From Vulcanimicrobiota bacterium (GTDB taxonomy: Bacteria; Vulcanimicrobiota; JAJTBE01): a stretch of DNA of 40,441 nt. Location: assembly GCA_021107945.1 (NCBI GenBank), contig JAIORV010000108.1, positions 1 through 40,441 on the forward strand. Reading direction: 5' to 3'. Position numbers and translations under genes: made by a program. Positions 1 to 8,582 of this stretch are shown one piece after another; position 1 is the stretch's first letter, and each line of letters begins with the position of its first letter. Under the pieces are notes generated by a model, which made no database searches, had not been told where the DNA came from, and saw only the letters and a program-made list of their open reading frames with translations.

Positions 1-247
1 GTCAATGCACTCTAAATATCACATCCATTTCCATGTAAATGTATATAAAGATTAGAACTGAAGTTGGGGGTTAATCTCATGAATAATACATCGACAGAAG
101 AAGGCCTCAGTTGAAACCACTTCACACATCTCTTTATGATACTACTCATATCATTTTGCTTTCAAACTTACCATATGGGCGAAAATTCCTGCGACCCCGC
201 CGAAGAAAATGTGAAGAGTAGTTTTGAAGTCGAATTGGTATAGGATA

Positions 248-934
248 TCAATCATCCAATTTCACATCATCCACATTCAGATCATTATCATCATCATCAT
301 CATCGTCATCGTCGTCATCTGTTTTCTTCTTTTTATCGGTTTTTGGTTTTTCAACAGGTTTGACGCCCTTTATGTCGGACTTGATATCCGATTTAATATT
401 AGGTTTTATCTTTGAGTCGCTCTTTTTCTTTTTTGTTTTGGTTCCTTGCATTATATACCCCTCGATCTGTTTTTGCATAAACGACTTCTTCTTTTTAGGA
501 GTAAGATGCTTTGTGGAAATCGAGACAACTCTTGTGGGCGGATGCCAATTGACACTGCAACCGACGGACTCACTTAAAAACCGAAGCGGGACATAAGTCC
601 TGTTGTTCCTGACGAAAGGCGGAAACAAAAGTCTTTGATTAACCCCATTCACTTTCGCCTTATTTGCTCCAAGCTTGAGTACAACGGCGGTTTTGCCCCT
701 GTGCGCCACAATTTTTCCCTGATCTTTGTAAAACATGACCTTGGCGTTCATTCTTTCAAATATTCCTCTAAGCGGCACAAAAACAAGGCCTTTTCTCACA
801 ATAGGAGCGGTATCAAGCTTTATGAATTGACCGTTTAGCTTGATCCTCACCTCACCGGCAAAAACCGGGGCTGAAATAATAAATAGCGCAAGAATAATAA
901 TCAGAAATATGGATATACTTCTTTTCAAACTCAT
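248..934 (-). CDS. Secreted copper-amine-oxidase-N (stalk) domain protein with poly-Asp tail
   Basis: Predicted exported or surface protein of 228 residues. The N-terminus is a signal peptide (a basic MSLKR start, a hydrophobic core, then a likely cut after PVFA). Two stretches of the type KGLVFVPLRGIFE and NRTYVPLRFLSE are the hallmark of the copper amine oxidase N-terminal-like domain (PF07833), which binds no copper but serves as an extracellular stalk or adhesion module, mainly in Firmicutes-like bacteria. A Lys-rich linker follows, then a run of about 12 Asp and an acidic end. An upstream in-frame GTG at 952 is possible, but AGGAGA sits 8 bases before the ATG at 934, so I use that start. 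It lies 40 bases downstream of the propeller-like protein on the same strand and is probably cotranscribed with it. The substrate or partner is unknown. Confidence 0.8.
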   Translation of the reverse strand: MSLKRSISIFLIIILALFIISAPVFAGEVRIKLNGQFIKLDTAPIVRKGLVFVPLRGIFERMNAKVMFYKDQGKIVAHRGKTAVVLKLGANKAKVNGVNQRLLFPPFVRNNRTYVPLRFLSESVGCSVNWHPPTRVVSISTKHLTPKKKKSFMQKQIEGYIMQGTKTKKKKSDSKIKPNIKSDIKSDIKGVKPVEKPKTDKKKKTDDDDDDDDDDDNDLNVDDVKLDD

Positions 935-973
935 TTCATCTCTCCTTTTCACGATTTCAATACTCTCGTGAAT

Positions 974-3163
974 TTATTTTATCATCTGCTGAAAATAACA
1001 TGCCGTGCTATCAAGGATATTGTGAAACGCGAATCTCAACAAACTATCCGGCGATTTACCCAGGGATATATGCCCTACCCTGTCTCCCTGTAATTTTACC
1101 ATACTAATTTCCCATCTGTCATCCTTCAGCATAGCTGTTTTGATTTTTGATTCTTTCCTTGTCTTCCCGGTGATATATACAATTTTGAGGCTGCCATCCC
1201 TCTGGAACTTTGTGGATGTGGAATTCCTGCATATTTCCTCGAATCGGTCGCAAAACCATTGGCCGTCCTTGAAATACAATACCTGTAATTTTCCTTCCCG
1301 ATCAAGGAATGAAATTGCAATTCCCCCCGCATCATTTATGTCGGCGGAGAGCGCGCTTCCTGAAATATTTACCGCAAAAGGACCTGCAAGCTCATGAATT
1401 TCCCACTTCTTCTTCCCATGTCGGGTGGCAATTCTCACCGATGTTCTTACGGGAGACTCACCGGGAGATACTTTTTTCGCCTTATGGCCGTCAACATATA
1501 CTATTACAGGTCTCCCGTCGGGTTTTGTAAGAATCACCGATTTTTCGGCATATTCGCCAAGCTTTACAACTCTTTCCCGCCTCCATTTTTTTCCAATTTT
1601 CACAGCGTACTTGAGGTATCTTGAATTCTTATTAATATACGAAATATGAGGGTGGTTATATTTGCCGATTGTCATGGAACAATTTAATCCCGTGTCACCG
1701 TTGACGTCAACTCTTTCCCACTTCCAGAAATCGCCGTTTTTCCAGGCAAACTTTAAGTCTCCTCTCATTGCGTCATAATATGCTATGAAAGGGGAGCCGT
1801 CGGTTCCAAGGGCAAGACTTGAGAATTTCCCTACATCGCCGGTGCTGTCAACGACATATCTTAGCCATTTGTTTCCTTCCCTCGCGGCATAATGCAGCTC
1901 TTTTTTTGTTTCATCATAATAACAGGCGGCAGGTTTACCCTTCTTGTCAATGGCAAGATTTATGTTGCTCCCGACGCGGCTCTTGCCGTCTATTCTGCCG
2001 ACTCCCCATCCGTTTCCTCGCTGGAGGAAATAAATCAACGAATTTTCATCAAAAAGAATAATAAGATCTCTGTCATTCTTATCTTTTGCACCCTGACATT
2101 GCATAAAGCTATAATTCTTCTTTGCCGTGGCAACAAGCTTGACTCCCCATTTTGTGCCGTCGTACCTTGCAACTTTTAGCTCCTTGCGATCCCGGGTTAT
2201 GTAGCTTACTGAGGGAAATCCGCTTTTTTTTAATGTCAACGACAATTGAAGACATTTATTGGTTCCCACCTGCTCTTCTTTCCATACCGCCGAGCCCGGG
2301 ATAGTCTCTCTATATAGCTTGATCTTATCACCCCGGGCATAAGTGATTACGGGAGAATCTTTTATATCAAGCGCGGCGTCGAAATCTATACAGCCTGATG
2401 AATCCGCTATTGAAGAAATTAACCATTTTGAAGAAATTTTCTCTGCGCTTTTCAATATCCATTCAGTTTTGCCCGGAGATTTCTTTTTATCGATTCCTTT
2501 TTCAGGCTTATTCTTCTTTTCCTTGTTTCTGGTTTCCGTTCCCTTCACACCAATATAATATACACAGAAATTGCCTGATTTATTCTTAAATATTATAGTC
2601 TTTCTTCCCGCATCATCAATTTTCTCTTTTTTCCATGATCCGGCAATTTTAACGGCGAACATTGTCCCCTCTTTTGACTGGTAACTTATAACGGGGTCTC
2701 CGCCCGAAGTGATAAACAAATCGCAATACAGACCCGATCCGTTTGCATTATCAACGTCCTGAACATACCATTTCTTTACTTTTTTCATGGCTATTTTCAA
2801 TTTATTGTCAGGTCCGACAAAAGCGATATAAGGGTTGTTGGCGGGGTCAAAAGCAAGGGATGAATACAGGTTCTCCCTTATCAGGGATGATGCGGCCACT
2901 GTTTCCATAGTCCAGCGTCCTTTTTCCACCCTTGCATATTTCAGTACATTTTGATTTCTATCATAGAAAGATGTACAGGGTGTTCCTTTTTTATCGAATT
3001 TAAAACAAAATCCGTCTCCTATGCCGAACAGGCTTCCCTCGATAAGCTCTATATCGCCCCTTGTTTCAGCGGCGGCGTTTGCGAAAAATGGGGGAAGTCC
3101 CATACACAGTGAGATAACAAGTGTCAAGATTATAATTATCAGGTTTTTTCTCAATACAATCAT
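974..3163 (-). CDS. Secreted repeat protein, probable beta-propeller
   Basis: Exported protein of 729 residues with a signal peptide (MIVLRKN then a long hydrophobic run, cut near FANAAA). The mature part is about ten degenerate repeats of roughly 45-60 residues built on the pattern 'G-P-I/V-A/S-Y-x-D ... LKYA ... W', for example SPFIAYYDAMRGDLKFAWK and HPHISYINKNSRYLKYAVK. Such repeats occur in bacterial secreted proteins and are expected to form beta-propeller blades like those of sialidase/BNR proteins. No catalytic residues are evident, so a binding or structural role is likely. AGGAAAG precedes the ATG at short spacing. It is first in a two-gene minus-strand unit with the stalk-domain protein. 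The exact family is uncertain. Confidence 0.7.
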   Translation of the reverse strand: MIVLRKNLIIIILTLVISLCMGLPPFFANAAAETRGDIELIEGSLFGIGDGFCFKFDKKGTPCTSFYDRNQNVLKYARVEKGRWTMETVAASSLIRENLYSSLAFDPANNPYIAFVGPDNKLKIAMKKVKKWYVQDVDNANGSGLYCDLFITSGGDPVISYQSKEGTMFAVKIAGSWKKEKIDDAGRKTIIFKNKSGNFCVYYIGVKGTETRNKEKKNKPEKGIDKKKSPGKTEWILKSAEKISSKWLISSIADSSGCIDFDAALDIKDSPVITYARGDKIKLYRETIPGSAVWKEEQVGTNKCLQLSLTLKKSGFPSVSYITRDRKELKVARYDGTKWGVKLVATAKKNYSFMQCQGAKDKNDRDLIILFDENSLIYFLQRGNGWGVGRIDGKSRVGSNINLAIDKKGKPAACYYDETKKELHYAAREGNKWLRYVVDSTGDVGKFSSLALGTDGSPFIAYYDAMRGDLKFAWKNGDFWKWERVDVNGDTGLNCSMTIGKYNHPHISYINKNSRYLKYAVKIGKKWRRERVVKLGEYAEKSVILTKPDGRPVIVYVDGHKAKKVSPGESPVRTSVRIATRHGKKKWEIHELAGPFAVNISGSALSADINDAGGIAISFLDREGKLQVLYFKDGQWFCDRFEEICRNSTSTKFQRDGSLKIVYITGKTRKESKIKTAMLKDDRWEISMVKLQGDRVGHISLGKSPDSLLRFAFHNILDSTACYFQQMIK

Positions 3164-3203
3164 TCTTTCCTATTTTTTAATTTATTACAGGACTCACGCG
3201 ATT

Positions 3204-3302
3204 GTCATTCTGAGCGATAAAAGAAAGGATTACTTTACTCCAATTACTTTCTCAAAGACGGGATTATATTTATGTTCGTGATTCACATAGCGAAGAATCT
3301 CC
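3204..3302. repeat. Interrupted GTCATTCTGAGC...GCGAAGAATCTCC dispersed repeat
   Basis: The two halves GTCATTCTGAGCG (3204) and AGCGAAGAATCTCC (to 3302) are, in my experience, normally contiguous in a short repeat common in many bacterial genomes. Here about 70 bases separate them. The 3164-3744 gap holds no convincing gene on either strand; besides this repeat it contains only the element at 3567-3699. Confidence 0.45.
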
Positions 3303-3566
3303 TTATACCCTGGATTGGTTTGACGAGATCCTTCGCCGTGGAAGACATCGCAGGACAGTTTTAAACATTTCTTTATTGGAAATGCGTAAGTCCTATTATT
3401 ACTTTCCCGGGCTTAGTTTTCCTTCAAAAAGGCTAAAATGATTCCAGACTCCCGGGAAAACAATCGCCATCATCCGGTCAGCTATCTGTTAAAATCAAAG
3501 AATTTAATTTTTCTAAAGCTAATATAACTTCAAGAAGGAAAAGCAGGTGGAGTGGGTAGAATCTAA

Positions 3567-3699
3567 AGATATACTCAGCCCCCCATAAAAGGCAGGATTT
3601 ATGGTTATTCCGAACTTGTGTAGGAATCTAAAAAACTAATTATACAACCAAGATCCTGAAAAGATTTCAGGATGACTTGGCAGGGGTCTGAATAGTTAT
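3567..3699. mobile_element. MITE-like element 1 (GTAnnTATTCAGACC family)
   Basis: The left end AGATATACTCAGCCC and the inverted right end ATAACTATTCAGACC match the family consensus. The flanking 8-mers GAATCTAA (3559-3566) and AACTCTAA (3700-3707) agree at 6 of 8 positions, as expected of an old target duplication. The interior has the hairpin ATCCTGAAAAGATTTCAGGAT. It lies 45 bases upstream of the HD-GYP gene. Confidence 0.6.
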
Positions 3700-3744
3700 A
3701 ACTCTAAAAAACAAGTGTTATGATAAAAACGGGGTAGAAAAATA

Positions 3745-5895
3745 ATGTATTTCGTTAAAAACAATGAGAACAACATATTTAATATATTTTTAAATTCCAG
3801 GATAATCAAGGATCTTCTTAAGGATATAAAGAAAACATCTGGTCTTGATGTTACGCTTGTGGATACAAAGGGCAATCTAATTGCTCATCCGGTCAAATTT
3901 GTCAGGAAAGATTATTATGAGATAATTGAACACCCCATCAAATTCATTAGAAACGGGATCTCGAGTCAACGGTCAAACAAAGATACAGTTTTATTCAAGA
4001 GTGAGACTGCCGACTGTTGTTTTTTTATTTCATCCGTAATGTCCCTTGAGCAAAAGCGGACTCTTTTTTATTTAATAGGAGGCCCGTTCATCTCCGGTTC
4101 ATCCGACAAAACAAAGGAGCGTCAGGTGGATTCTCCGGAAGATGCAATAATCAAGCCGGGTTCATTACCCATTTCCATCCTGGAGCCCATGATACAAGAA
4201 ATATCCGCTAAATTGATAGAATCATATTCCAAGATTATTGCAAATCTATATGAAGAAAAAATCCGCTCGGCAAAGAGTCTGGAAAGATTGAGCGGTATTT
4301 ACCAGATTAACTTCTCTCTCACCCGGAACTTTGCTCTTCAAAACCTACTCCAGATGGTTCTTGACAAGGCAATAGAGCTTCTTGACGCTCGCAAAGGCTC
4401 AATTCTACTTCTTGATTCGAACAAAGAATATTTAAAGATTTTCGTGGCAAACGGACTCTCCGAGGAAATTATCCAGATTACAAGGATTAAAACAGGAGAG
4501 GGAATTACAGGCTGGGTAGCAGATGAGGGCAAATCCCGCTTGCTTAAAAATGGAGTCAAAGATAAAATCTCAAGTTCACATAAATCGTCGGATAAATTGG
4601 TTTCAGCCATATCCGTACCACTTATTTCTTTTGATGAAGTCCTGGGCGTTTTAAACATCAGCAGTAAAATAAGAGGGGGAGATTTTAACGAAGATGAGAT
4701 GGAGCTTCTCGAAGTTTTTGCCGCAAATGCCGCCAATGCCATCAGAAACGCAAGGCTATATGACAAGGTGCAGAGAAAAGTGGATGAGCTTTCCGCCCTT
4801 TTCAGTATCGGCTCCACGATTGTCTCATCCCTTGACAGAAAGATTGTACTACAACAGATCACGGACAATGCTATCAAATTGCTCACCGCAAAAGCAGGTT
4901 CATTGATGATATATAACGAGGAAAACAGCAGGCTGGAAATAGAGGTGGCTGTAGGACTTCCCGAAAAAGTCATCCAGGAGACAAAGATCAAACTTGGCGA
5001 GGGGATTGCAGGCAAAGTGGCGTTGGAAAGGAAGTCCAGGCTTCTGAAAGCTGGAATAAAGGACAGGGAATCTAAAAGCGACGAGCAGGCTGAAGAATTA
5101 CCCTCGGCATTATGCGTCCCCATGGTATCGAAGAACAAGATGATTGGTGTTCTCAATGTTAAGGAGAAAACAGGAGGGGGAAATTTTGACCGGTTTGACA
5201 CGGAGCTTCTCTCTATGCTAGCAGGACAGGCCGCCATAGCAATAGAAAATGCGGAGCTTCACAAGAGTCTTCGAAACCTTTTTATTAATTCGATCAAAGC
5301 TCTTGCAAATGCCATCGAAGCGAGAGATCCATATACCGCCGGACATTCGGAGAGGGTAACGGAATATTCGGTGAAAATTGCACGCCGAATGAGTCTTCCC
5401 GATGATGAAATCGAAAAAATAAGATATGCCGCGCTGCTTCATGACATTGGGAAAATCAATATCAAGGAAGAAATCCTTAATAAGCCGGGCAAACTGACTC
5501 CCGATGAATACAGGGTGATCCAGGAACATCCGTCCATCGGTGCAAAAATCATGGAGCCGGTGAAGGAATTCAAAGAGATTCTTCCATATATGTATCATCA
5601 TCACGAATGGTTTAATGCAATGGGATATCCCGGGGGGGTCCAGGGAGATAAGATCCCATTGGCGGCAAGGATAATCACAGTATCGGATGCATTTGACGCC
5701 ATGACCACCGACAGACCTTACAGAAAAGCCATATCGGTAGAAATTGCCATTAACGAGATATCCAGGAATTCCGGCACACAGTTTGATCCCAGGGTTGTGG
5801 TTGTTTTTATCAATTTGTACAATGAAGAAAAAGACTGGCTTGATAAGTTGGTAGATTCCGCAAAGAAAGACCTGACAGAAGCTTTGAATGACTAA
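3745..5895 (+). CDS. PocR-like / GAF / GAF / HD-GYP sensor protein
   Basis: Cytosolic sensor, 716 residues. Residues about 15-120 resemble a PocR-type ligand-binding domain (SGLDVTLVDTKGNLIAHP ... YLIGGPFISG), but its usual Cys pattern is reduced to CC at 91-92. Two GAF domains follow (about 190-340 and 345-505; each has a GEGI.G.VA motif). HD-GYP is at about 515-700: H566-D567 in LLHDIGKI and GYP at 627-629. HD-GYP domains hydrolyse cyclic di-GMP or related dinucleotides. The segment before GYP reads HHHEWFNAMGYP where the family usually has HHE.(F/Y/W)DGSGYP, so Asp-Gly is replaced by Asn-Ala. That may affect activity; the HD pair and GYP are intact. No membrane segment is seen. The SD is weak (GGGTAG). 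Its stop codon overlaps that of the convergent L,D-transpeptidase gene by 4 bases. Confidence 0.88.
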   Translation: MYFVKNNENNIFNIFLNSRIIKDLLKDIKKTSGLDVTLVDTKGNLIAHPVKFVRKDYYEIIEHPIKFIRNGISSQRSNKDTVLFKSETADCCFFISSVMSLEQKRTLFYLIGGPFISGSSDKTKERQVDSPEDAIIKPGSLPISILEPMIQEISAKLIESYSKIIANLYEEKIRSAKSLERLSGIYQINFSLTRNFALQNLLQMVLDKAIELLDARKGSILLLDSNKEYLKIFVANGLSEEIIQITRIKTGEGITGWVADEGKSRLLKNGVKDKISSSHKSSDKLVSAISVPLISFDEVLGVLNISSKIRGGDFNEDEMELLEVFAANAANAIRNARLYDKVQRKVDELSALFSIGSTIVSSLDRKIVLQQITDNAIKLLTAKAGSLMIYNEENSRLEIEVAVGLPEKVIQETKIKLGEGIAGKVALERKSRLLKAGIKDRESKSDEQAEELPSALCVPMVSKNKMIGVLNVKEKTGGGNFDRFDTELLSMLAGQAAIAIENAELHKSLRNLFINSIKALANAIEARDPYTAGHSERVTEYSVKIARRMSLPDDEIEKIRYAALLHDIGKINIKEEILNKPGKLTPDEYRVIQEHPSIGAKIMEPVKEFKEILPYMYHHHEWFNAMGYPGGVQGDKIPLAARIITVSDAFDAMTTDRPYRKAISVEIAINEISRNSGTQFDPRVVVVFINLYNEEKDWLDKLVDSAKKDLTEALND

Positions 5896-7553
5896 TTATA
5901 ATCGGCTCCCGTATTAATTTCTCCTCTTATTCTACCTGTTCCGTCAATTGCTGATTGCTTTTCTTTTTCTATACTTTTTTCCGGGGAAGGGCTTGAGAGG
6001 AATTTTTTATGCTCATCAGGACGAGATGGGTAAATAGTAACCGGTGTTCCGATATTGACCATTTCGAAAAGTTCCTCGACATCGCTGATATACATCCTGA
6101 TACATCCATGAGAAGATGCACTGCCGATTGACCAGGACGATGGCGTGCCATGAATCCCCACGATGTTGGCATTCAAACCTATCCAGCGAGTGCCTAATGG
6201 ATTACCGGGACCCGGAGGAACAGGCTTTGCTCCTTTTGCCCAGGGAGAGTTCGGAGGATACCAGGCGGGATAATAGACTTTTTCCCTGACAAAGTATTCG
6301 CCAGAAGGGGTGGGATAATAAGGACTTCCACAGGCTATGGGATATGTTTTCATGATTTTCCCATCGGGAGAGATGAGAGCCAGGCTGAATTCATTGAGAT
6401 ATACAAATATTTTCTCCGACATGGCAAGAAAAGTTTCCCTGTCGAGTATTCCCGTAATAGAGAGATTTCTCAGCTTCTGCATCTCTTTTATCGCCCTGGT
6501 TGTGTGTTCATCATATTTCCCGCTAACATGCTTTTTACCCAGAAAACCCAGATGTATAAGTTTTTTCTGGATAACTTCTACATCCTTGCCGATGGCTCCG
6601 GGTCTCACCCTGTTAGATCCAAGTTCTTCAACGGAATCCACGATGAATTTTTGCTCTTTTTCCGATTTCCATCCCGCTTTGTCTTTTGCCACAACCTTTA
6701 CCACATATTCGCCTTCGTCGAGGTTTTCGAGATTGAGTGTAATCTCCCCCGTATCCCCGTTATATGTCCCTATAAAAAGCTCATCCTCAATTTCAAAATA
6801 GCAATCCCTGATGCCGGATCCTGTATCGGTAATCCGGGCTGAGATTTTTAAATCATTGGCTTTCAGGATTCCATCACCGGAGATTTCTTCCACAGCAATC
6901 TCAGGAGGGGTTTCATCGAGAATCAAAACCTTGAAAATCTTCCCCTTATTTCCGGCCCTGTCCATGGCAATAATTCCAAGATTGTTAAGTTCTCGATCCG
7001 TACGAATTTTGTGGTAAAAATTTCCCATAGAATCGGATTTTATTGAATGTCTCTTTCCATTAATAGAAATAGAGCAATTTATAAGTGGCTCGGTTTTTCC
7101 CGATACATAAAGCTCCTTTTCACGGATTAACTTTCCACGGGGAGATTCAAGTGTTATTGTCGGAGATATATTGTCTATCTCAAACCTGACACATCTGTTT
7201 GGCAGTTCAAATTGAACCGGGTGGAGGCCTCTCCTTAAATCCACCTGAAAATAATGTTGACCGGGAGCAAGCCCGGAAAGCTTAACTCGGACGGTGCCGT
7301 TTTTAAATTCTATCCTATCTTTTATATCTTTTCCATCCAGGTGAAATGAAAGAAATCTATAAAAAATCGGACAATACATAGATAATTCAATATCGGTTCT
7401 ATTAAAGGCCTCTCCGTTTTTTATATTAATTGTATCCATGCATTGATTTATCATTAGATTAGAATAACCGATAATGACGGCCGAGAAAATTAGAATTGCA
7501 ACCAGATAGACCGCAATACGTTTCTTTACTCTCTCCCAGCTGTTTCTGTTCAT
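5892..7553 (-). CDS. L,D-transpeptidase (YkuD) with Ig-like and peptidoglycan-binding domains
   Basis: Membrane-anchored cell-wall enzyme, 553 residues. One N-terminal transmembrane segment (about 12-31) is followed by Ig-like/beta-sandwich regions (about 50-305; repeated DxxPP/SPxI and DKAGW elements), a type 1 peptidoglycan-binding repeat (about 317-377, 'GKDVEVIQKKLIHLGFLG') and a YkuD domain (about 389-508). The catalytic signature is complete: H468 in GIHGT and SHGCIRM at 481-487 with nucleophile C484 and R486. YkuD enzymes form 3-3 or lipoprotein crosslinks in peptidoglycan. Start ATG has GAGGT 7 bases upstream. The stop TAG overlaps the stop of the HD-GYP gene. Acceptor specificity cannot be read from the sequence. 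Confidence 0.93.
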   Translation of the reverse strand: MNRNSWERVKKRIAVYLVAILIFSAVIIGYSNLMINQCMDTINIKNGEAFNRTDIELSMYCPIFYRFLSFHLDGKDIKDRIEFKNGTVRVKLSGLAPGQHYFQVDLRRGLHPVQFELPNRCVRFEIDNISPTITLESPRGKLIREKELYVSGKTEPLINCSISINGKRHSIKSDSMGNFYHKIRTDRELNNLGIIAMDRAGNKGKIFKVLILDETPPEIAVEEISGDGILKANDLKISARITDTGSGIRDCYFEIEDELFIGTYNGDTGEITLNLENLDEGEYVVKVVAKDKAGWKSEKEQKFIVDSVEELGSNRVRPGAIGKDVEVIQKKLIHLGFLGKKHVSGKYDEHTTRAIKEMQKLRNLSITGILDRETFLAMSEKIFVYLNEFSLALISPDGKIMKTYPIACGSPYYPTPSGEYFVREKVYYPAWYPPNSPWAKGAKPVPPGPGNPLGTRWIGLNANIVGIHGTPSSWSIGSASSHGCIRMYISDVEELFEMVNIGTPVTIYPSRPDEHKKFLSSPSPEKSIEKEKQSAIDGTGRIRGEINTGADYN

Positions 7554-7647
7554 CTTGATACCTCAGAAGTTACTTTATCATGGTTTTATCATGGAAACTT
7601 AACTTTTATCTATATTATCATAAATCCTTCCATGAAATTTTTGTTTC

Positions 7648-7739
7648 GTAATTATTCACCGGAAAGGACGCAGAGAACATTGAATTAGCGGGTTTAAAAA
7701 CCCGCGCTACGTCCGTTTTTGCTTCGGCGGGACGCCTCC
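7648..7739. repeat. Repeat block with one MITE-like end and hairpins
   Basis: Begins GTAATTATTCACCGG, the CACC variant of the family end, then GGACGCAGAG of the 9-bp array type, the hairpin GCGGGTTTAAAAACCCGC (7688-7705) followed by GCTAC, and GGCGGGACGCCTCC. No second end is found. The 7554-8290 stretch holds only this block, the nested elements at 7821-8209 and the terminator at 8222-8260. Confidence 0.5.
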
Positions 7740-7820
7740 AAATAACAAGACATTATTTTGTGAAAATAGCTAAGATGATTTCATTAATAATCTATAAAAC
7801 CCCAGAGTTTCACCCAAAAA

Positions 7821-8209
7821 GTATCTATTCACCGCAAAGACCACAGAGTTTAGAATTTATAAAAAATCCACTTGATACCCTTTTAAGATTTTTAATATTA
7901 AAATTGATAATTTGTAAGCATTCAGTCCTCCCTTTTAGGAGTGGCATCTTGCCACGAAAAATTAGGCTGGAAGCCTCTCCTACAGTGACAGGTCTGAAAA
8001 AATACGATAATTTATCCCGATTTTGATCTCGACAATTTCAGAAAAGTCAGAAATTGTGCCTCGTAAATTGGTAAAATTTTGTCAAAGCCTTTAACATAAA
8101 AAATCATAAGATTCTCAACTATATTTTTCTTTGCGTTCTTTGCTTCTTTGCGGTTTTTTAAAATTCCTAATTATAGAATGACAAGTATTAAGGGAGGCTG
8201 AACAGTTAC
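7821..8209. mobile_element. MITE-like element 2 (outer, interrupted by element 3)
   Basis: Left end GTATCTATTCACCGC; inverted right end GTAACTGTTCAGCCT. The flanking 8-mers CCCAAAAA (7813-7820) and CCCAAGAA (8210-8217) match 7/8. Without the nested insertion and its duplication it would be about 289 bp. Its two ends carry 9-bp-period arrays in opposite orientation (CCGCAAAGACCACAGAG on the left; TTCTTTGCG/TTCTTTGCT/TCTTTGCGG at about 8128-8156), so it could form a long hairpin. Confidence 0.7.
7914..8005. mobile_element. MITE-like element 3, nested in element 2
   Basis: 92 bp. Left end GTAAGCATTCAGTCC, inverted right end GTATTTTTTCAGACC. Perfect 8-bp direct repeats GATAATTT lie at 7906-7913 and 8006-8013. 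The interior has the module AGGAGTGGCATCTTGCCACG and GGCTGGAAGCCTCTCCTAC. The perfect duplication suggests a younger insertion than the outer element. Confidence 0.8.
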
Positions 8210-8221
8210 CCCAAGAAAACC

Positions 8222-8260
8222 AAAAAATCCACGTGGAAAAAACTAACAAAAACCACGGGG
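8222..8260 (-). terminator. Rho-independent terminator of the YqzL-like gene
   Basis: Read on the minus strand: stem CCCCGTGG / CCACGTGG (7 of 8 paired; 8253-8260 with 8229-8236), a 16-base T-rich loop, then ATTTTTTGG. It lies about 30 bases after the stop codon of the small gene. Confidence 0.6.
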
Positions 8261-8290
8261 ATTAAATTTCACGAAACATATCTTCTCAGA

Positions 8291-8380
8291 CTACGACGAT
8301 TTCAACTTCTTATACATAAGATAAGCAGAAATTGAACCCGTAGCTTTGAACAGTTCCCATAACACCTCAGGAGTCAACAT
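8291..8380 (-). CDS. YqzL-like small protein (29 aa)
   Basis: A 29-codon gene whose product begins MLTPEVLWELFKATGS and continues ISAYLMYKKLKSS. The pattern W..F..TG.I.AYL.YK.L is that of the YqzL family, small proteins of unknown function best known in Bacillus and other Firmicutes, where they are somewhat longer. All expression signals are present: AAAGGAG 9 bases before the ATG, a TTGTCA-17-TATACT promoter about 45-75 bases upstream and a hairpin/T-run terminator downstream. It stands alone as its own transcription unit between repeats and pilin operon A. Family assignment is from memory of the motif; function is unknown. Confidence 0.75.
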   Translation of the reverse strand: MLTPEVLWELFKATGSISAYLMYKKLKSS

Positions 8381-8425
8381 TGGGGGTTGCTCCTTTCATA
8401 CGTTAAATAGCTCCCAACCGAGTTT

Positions 8426-8454
8426 AGTATAACATATTTTGAATTATTTGACAA
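8426..8454 (-). promoter_or_regulatory. Sigma-A/70 type promoter of the YqzL-like gene
   Basis: On the minus strand: -35 TTGTCA (8449-8454), 17-base spacer, -10 TATACT (8426-8431) preceded by TGT (extended -10). Predicted start near 8419, giving a leader of about 39 bases with the SD AAAGGAG. Confidence 0.75.
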
Positions 8455-8508
8455 CACACCCGGCTCACAATTTGGACTATGGAATCTATGAAGAATCGGT
8501 CTGATATG

Positions 8509-8539
8509 AAATGCGGAGGGCAACCGCTCTCCGCATTTT
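8509..8539 (-). terminator. Hairpin terminator after pilin operon A
   Basis: AAATGCGGAG and CTCCGCATTT (10-bp stem, 10-base loop, T residues on both sides) lie about 45 bases after the PilX-like stop codon. Being symmetric it could also act on plus-strand transcripts. Confidence 0.55.
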
Positions 8540-8582
8540 CAGTGTTCTAAGTTTCCTTTATGGTGATTAATTACAATATTTC

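Noticed and set aside
3204-3302. Interrupted repeat as another member of the ITR family
   Set aside because: No TATTCAG-type ends or 8-bp duplication at its borders.
4338-5237. 299-codon open frame on the minus strand inside the GAF/HD-GYP gene
   Set aside because: Ser/Ile-rich shadow of two well-supported GAF domains; no SD and no family motif.
7760-8026. 88-codon frame in the repeat region
   Set aside because: Composed of elements 2 and 3; no SD.
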